The position numbers and the translations under genes were made by a program. Below are positions 12,379 through 14,624 of a DNA stretch of 14,624 nt, piece after piece (position 1 is the first letter of the stretch; each line of letters opens with the position of its first letter). The stretch lies in assembly GCA_934132925.1 (NCBI GenBank), contig CAKPAL010000017.1, positions 1 to 14,624 on the forward strand, given 5' to 3'. The DNA comes from an uncultured Bacilli bacterium. Its GTDB lineage: Bacteria; Bacillota_I; Bacilli_A; RF39; UBA660. The notes under the pieces were generated by a model. It had not been told where the DNA came from, made no database searches, and saw only the letters and a program-made list of their open reading frames with translations.

Positions 12379-13300
12379 TTTTAATCATGTGCATAAAATC
12401 AGTATCATTTATATTTGATCTTAATACATCTTTATCCATTGGTAAATCAATATCTAATAGCATATTTATATTTTCCATAAACTGTTTATATGAATAAAAT
12501 AATTCATTAATACTTATTTTTTTATTTTCGTATATTTTTAATAATAGATTTCGATATGTCTCAATAAGAAAAAAATTAACATCAAACATATATCTAATAA
12601 CTTTTTCATTTATTTTAGTATTACTACTATCCCTTTTATCTAATATATAATCTGTCTTAAATAGAAAATTCTTTATTCTTAGTAATGTATTTACATTAGT
12701 TAATAAATTGACTAAATTATATAAATCAGCATTGAAATATAATTTCTGCATATTATTTTTACCAACGATCATTTCAAGTAGTTTGGCCACAATCATTTCA
12801 TATTGATAATAACTATCATTATCTACTTCAAATATATTTGAACATAAATACTCAGTATAGCCTTCATTAATAGCATCCCCTAATGTTGTTTTACTACTAT
12901 TTTGAGAAAATCCACAATAGTATATATTATTTTCGGGACTACGAATGCTACTAGAAAGGTGCAATAGTTCATGATAAAAATCAGCACCACTTAATTCTTC
13001 TTGGTATAGAAAAATCTTATTTTTTGTTATATCATAACTAGCATAAGTTCCATCGTGAATTGCACCATAGAATAATCCTGTCAAAACGCTTCTTTTTATT
13101 TTTACGTCTTTAATATTATTAAAGAAGACATTTAAGTAATCTATTTTAACATTCTGACTTAATATTTGATAAAATTCTTCAACATATCTACGATATTTTA
13201 TATCTATATTAGTAAAATCTTCTGTTATAGGTTGTCTTGCTAATGTCGGGGCAGCGTATATTTTTTTATTGCCTTCAGCATTAAGACATATTTCTTTCAT
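12362..13300 (-). CDS. Unrecognised HELLH zinc-metalloprotease-like protein
   Basis: 312 residues, no signal peptide or membrane segment, so probably cytoplasmic. I do not recognise the family. FYHELLHLSS supplies a zincin motif with H110, E111 and H114; NEGYTEYL (145-152) offers E146 or E150 as third ligand, an arrangement like gluzincins that use an NE-x(3)-E helix. A GTYASYD and KIFLY strand precede the helix as the usual edge strand. The C-terminal third is helical and rich in Ile, Lys and Asn. ATG 13300 follows GGGAGG. Own promoter (13326-13354) and a candidate terminator (12306-12342) make it monocistronic. Substrate is unknown. Confidence 0.75.
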   Translation of the reverse strand: MKEICLNAEGNKKIYAAPTLARQPITEDFTNIDIKYRRYVEEFYQILSQNVKIDYLNVFFNNIKDVKIKRSVLTGLFYGAIHDGTYASYDITKNKIFLYQEELSGADFYHELLHLSSSIRSPENNIYYCGFSQNSSKTTLGDAINEGYTEYLCSNIFEVDNDSYYQYEMIVAKLLEMIVGKNNMQKLYFNADLYNLVNLLTNVNTLLRIKNFLFKTDYILDKRDSSNTKINEKVIRYMFDVNFFLIETYRNLLLKIYENKKISINELFYSYKQFMENINMLLDIDLPMDKDVLRSNINDTDFMHMIKIRKLI

Positions 13301-13325
13301 TTATATTCCTCCCAAGGTATCAAGT

Positions 13326-13354
13326 ATTATACACTATTAATAGCAATAATGCAA
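13326..13354 (-). promoter_or_regulatory. Promoter of the HELLH-protein gene
   Basis: On the minus strand: TTGCAT (13354-13349), a 17-bp spacer, TATAAT (13331-13326), 25 bp upstream of the ATG. Confidence 0.6.
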
Positions 13355-13355
13355 G

Positions 13356-13385
13356 AAAAAATAAAGCCCTTATAAAATAAGGACT
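13356..13385 (-). terminator. Intrinsic terminator of the tRNA-Glu gene
   Basis: On the minus strand AGTCCTTAT/ATAAGGGCT (13385-13377 and 13373-13365, one T-G wobble, 3-nt loop) is followed by TTATTTTTT. It starts 11 nt past the encoded CCA end of the tRNA. Confidence 0.75.
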
Positions 13386-13395
13386 AATAATCAAC

Positions 13396-13472
13396 TGGTG
13401 ACCTGTATGGAATTCGAATCCATGAATGTTGCCTTGAGAGGGCAATGTGTTAAGCCACTTCACCAACAGGCC
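13396..13472 (-). tRNA. tRNA-Glu (anticodon CUC)
   Basis: 77 nt with encoded CCA. Acceptor GGCCTGT/ACAGGTC (one G-T pair) with discriminator A; D-arm GTG...CAC; anticodon stem TTGCC/GGCAA around the loop CTCTCAA, giving anticodon CUC for GAG codons; 5-nt variable loop; T-arm ATGGA/TCCAT with loop TTCGAAT. The body closely resembles Bacillus tRNA-Glu, which carries UUC. In an AT-rich genome a CUC isoacceptor is normally additional to the UUC one. Own promoter at 13505-13533 and terminator at 13356-13385. A 10-bp inverted repeat (AATAATAATG at 13475-13484, CATTATTATT at 13498-13507) sits just upstream. Confidence 0.93.
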
Positions 13473-13504
13473 ATAATAATAATGCCTTTTTTAAAGACAT
13501 TATT

Positions 13505-13533
13505 ATTTTATCATAGTTAATATTTTTTTTCAA
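13505..13533 (-). promoter_or_regulatory. Promoter of the tRNA-Glu gene
   Basis: On the minus strand: TTGAAA (13533-13528), a 17-bp spacer, TAAAAT (13510-13505). Start would fall near 13498, giving a 5' leader of about 26 nt. Confidence 0.55.
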
Positions 13534-13547
13534 TAGTTTTTACTAAA

Positions 13548-14624
13548 TTATTTAGCGTAACCATTGTCTTTTAACCAAGTAACTAATTCTTCAATGATAT
13601 AAGATTTGTCTCCTGATGGAGCATTTCTATATTCATTAAATTTACTTGTAATATATGCAATAGCAGTATCATCTAAAGCATTAATATTAGTATTTACTAA
13701 AACTTCATCTAATTTTTCGTTAGCAGATACAGTTCCAGTATAAACTTTATAAACCATATTTCCAACATTTTGTACTTTTTCTAGTAATAACGCTGTTTTT
13801 CCAAATAATGTTTCTTCTTCTCTAGTATCATTTGCTGTTCCTATTTTAGTTGAAATAGCAGTGATATCTTCAGTTAATGAACTATGTTTAGCTTCAATTA
13901 ATCCTGCTAGATTACTTTCTACAGTAGAAGCAACTCCACTTAAATTGCTTTCTACATTTGTCATAACTGTACTTAAGTTTTCCTCTATTTTACTTAAAGA
14001 AGTTTGAATTTCACTTGCTTTTGTTCCAATAGAACTAATAATTGAATTAGTATTAGTACTTAACTCTTCAGATAATGTACTTAATGAATTATCTACATCA
14101 TCAAATCTATTTCCCATTAATGTTGATACTTCAGTAATTTTTGTAATTATTTCTTCTTTAACATTATTAGTATTTGTATTAATATTTGATCTTGCTGCTT
14201 CAATTGTTCCGTTAATGTTATTTCTTGTATCATTAACATTTTTATTAATACTATCTACACCATTATTAGTATTTGTGTTGATATTTGATCTTGCTGCTTC
14301 AATTGTTCCATTAATGTTATTTCTTGTATCGTTAATATTCTTATTAATACTATCTACACCATTATTAGTATTTGTATTAATATTTGATCTTGCTGCTTCA
14401 ATTGTTCCATTAATGTTATTTCTTGTATCGTTAATATTTTTATTAATACTATCTACACCATTATTAGTGTTTGTATTAATATTTGACCTTGCTGCTTCAA
14501 TTGTAGCATTAATATCATTTCTTGTGTTGTTAATATTATTATTTAAATCATTTCTTGTATTATTAATATTATTATTCAAGTCATTTCTTGTGTTGTTAAT
14601 ATTATTATTCAAGTCATTTCTTGT
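13548..14624 (-). CDS. Long hendecad-repeat coiled-coil protein (N-terminus beyond window)
   Basis: 358 residues are visible and the frame runs out of the window with the same repeat, so the true start is further right. The first visible part is made of 11-residue units such as NNTRNDLNNNI; then three 33-residue superunits of NDTRNNINGTI, EAARSNINTNT and NNGVDSINKNI. An 11-residue period predicts a right-handed or straight coiled coil. Next comes a Ser/Thr/Asn-rich region with V-E-S-N-L-(S/A)-G repeats, then a more globular end finishing DNGYAK. No signal peptide can be judged. Family not recognised: candidates are a phage- or surface-fibre stalk or an internal filament protein. A well-formed gene with no phage genes around. 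Confidence 0.75.
   Translation of the reverse strand, partial: TRNDLNNNINNTRNDLNNNINNTRNDLNNNINNTRNDINATIEAARSNINTNTNNGVDSINKNINDTRNNINGTIEAARSNINTNTNNGVDSINKNINDTRNNINGTIEAARSNINTNTNNGVDSINKNVNDTRNNINGTIEAARSNINTNTNNVKEEIITKITEVSTLMGNRFDDVDNSLSTLSEELSTNTNSIISSIGTKASEIQTSLSKIEENLSTVMTNVESNLSGVASTVESNLAGLIEAKHSSLTEDITAISTKIGTANDTREEETLFGKTALLLEKVQNVGNMVYKVYTGTVSANEKLDEVLVNTNINALDDTAIAYITSKFNEYRNAPSGDKSYIIEELVTWLKDNGYAK
14166..14510 (-). repeat. 99-bp tandem repeats, about 3.5 copies, in frame
   Basis: The segment CTTGCTGCTTCAATTGT recurs at 14191, 14290, 14389 and 14488, exactly 99 bp apart. Copies differ at only a few bases each. 99 bp equals three 11-codon units, so copy-number change would keep the frame and helical register. 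Confidence 0.9.
14515..14624 (-). repeat. 33-bp tandem repeats running off the window
   Basis: TCATTTCTTGT recurs at 14515, 14548, 14581 and 14614, 33 bp apart, encoding NNTRND(L/I)N(N/A)(N/T)I units. The array is cut by the window edge, so its copy number is unknown. Confidence 0.88.

Noticed and set aside
14610..14612. TTG start codon for the repeat protein
   Set aside because: The codon is the leucine of a repeat unit; the same frame continues upstream as T-R-N-D to the window edge, so the gene is truncated by the window.
14166..14624. CRISPR-like array
   Set aside because: The repeats are contiguous 99- and 33-bp units in one open frame with no variable spacers; they are protein-coding tandem repeats.

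Overview
The window looks like a chromosomal segment of an AT-rich, low-GC Gram-positive, endospore-forming bacterium (Bacillota). The evidence is an alpha/beta-type small acid-soluble spore protein, a YlbJ-like sporulation membrane protein, DivIVA and SepF (Gram-positive division and pole proteins), a ThiI without rhodanese domain, strong AGGAGG ribosome binding sites, and sigma-A type promoters with 17-bp spacers. An uncultured gut Bacilli/Erysipelotrichia-like lineage would fit, but that placement is inference. Nearly all genes lie on the minus strand; only ylbJ and one candidate small RNA are on plus.

Positions 1-764 are the most unusual part. After the first codons of a TetR-type regulator with a palindromic operator comes a compact locus resembling a type I toxin-antitoxin module. 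A plus-strand promoter drives a structured RNA of about 100 nt that ends in a terminator hairpin. A convergent minus-strand promoter drives an mRNA with two overlapping tiny reading frames, one coding for a 25-residue hydrophobic peptide with a basic tail. The transcripts overlap at their 3' ends, and a near-identical leader element lies near the 5' end of both. Next to it is a second odd stretch (604-734) with a long hairpin, a palindrome, a short ORF with an internal repeat, and another minus-strand promoter.

Positions 765-2612 are one operon read right to left: VanZ-family membrane protein, YbeY rRNA maturation endonuclease, DgkA-type lipid kinase and cytidine deaminase, with a promoter at 2641-2669 and a terminator at 735-765. 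Positions 2810-3654 hold sepF-divIVA. Positions 3716-5701 hold an operon of a membrane-anchored PASTA/NodB polysaccharide deacetylase followed by two prepilin-like proteins. Then come the spore protein (5819-6028), a third prepilin gene co-transcribed with thiI (6103-7684), mutS with its own promoter and terminator (7757-10378), and a YlbL-type PDZ/Lon-like protease (10419-11402).

ylbJ (plus strand, 11452-12378) is divergent from ylbL and overlaps tail-to-tail with a gene for an unrecognised HELLH zinc-metalloprotease-like protein (12362-13300). A tRNA-Glu(CUC) with its own promoter follows. The right edge is filled by the 3' part of a long gene (13548-14624, continuing past the window) whose product is built from 11-residue coiled-coil repeats encoded by near-identical 99-bp and 33-bp DNA repeats.
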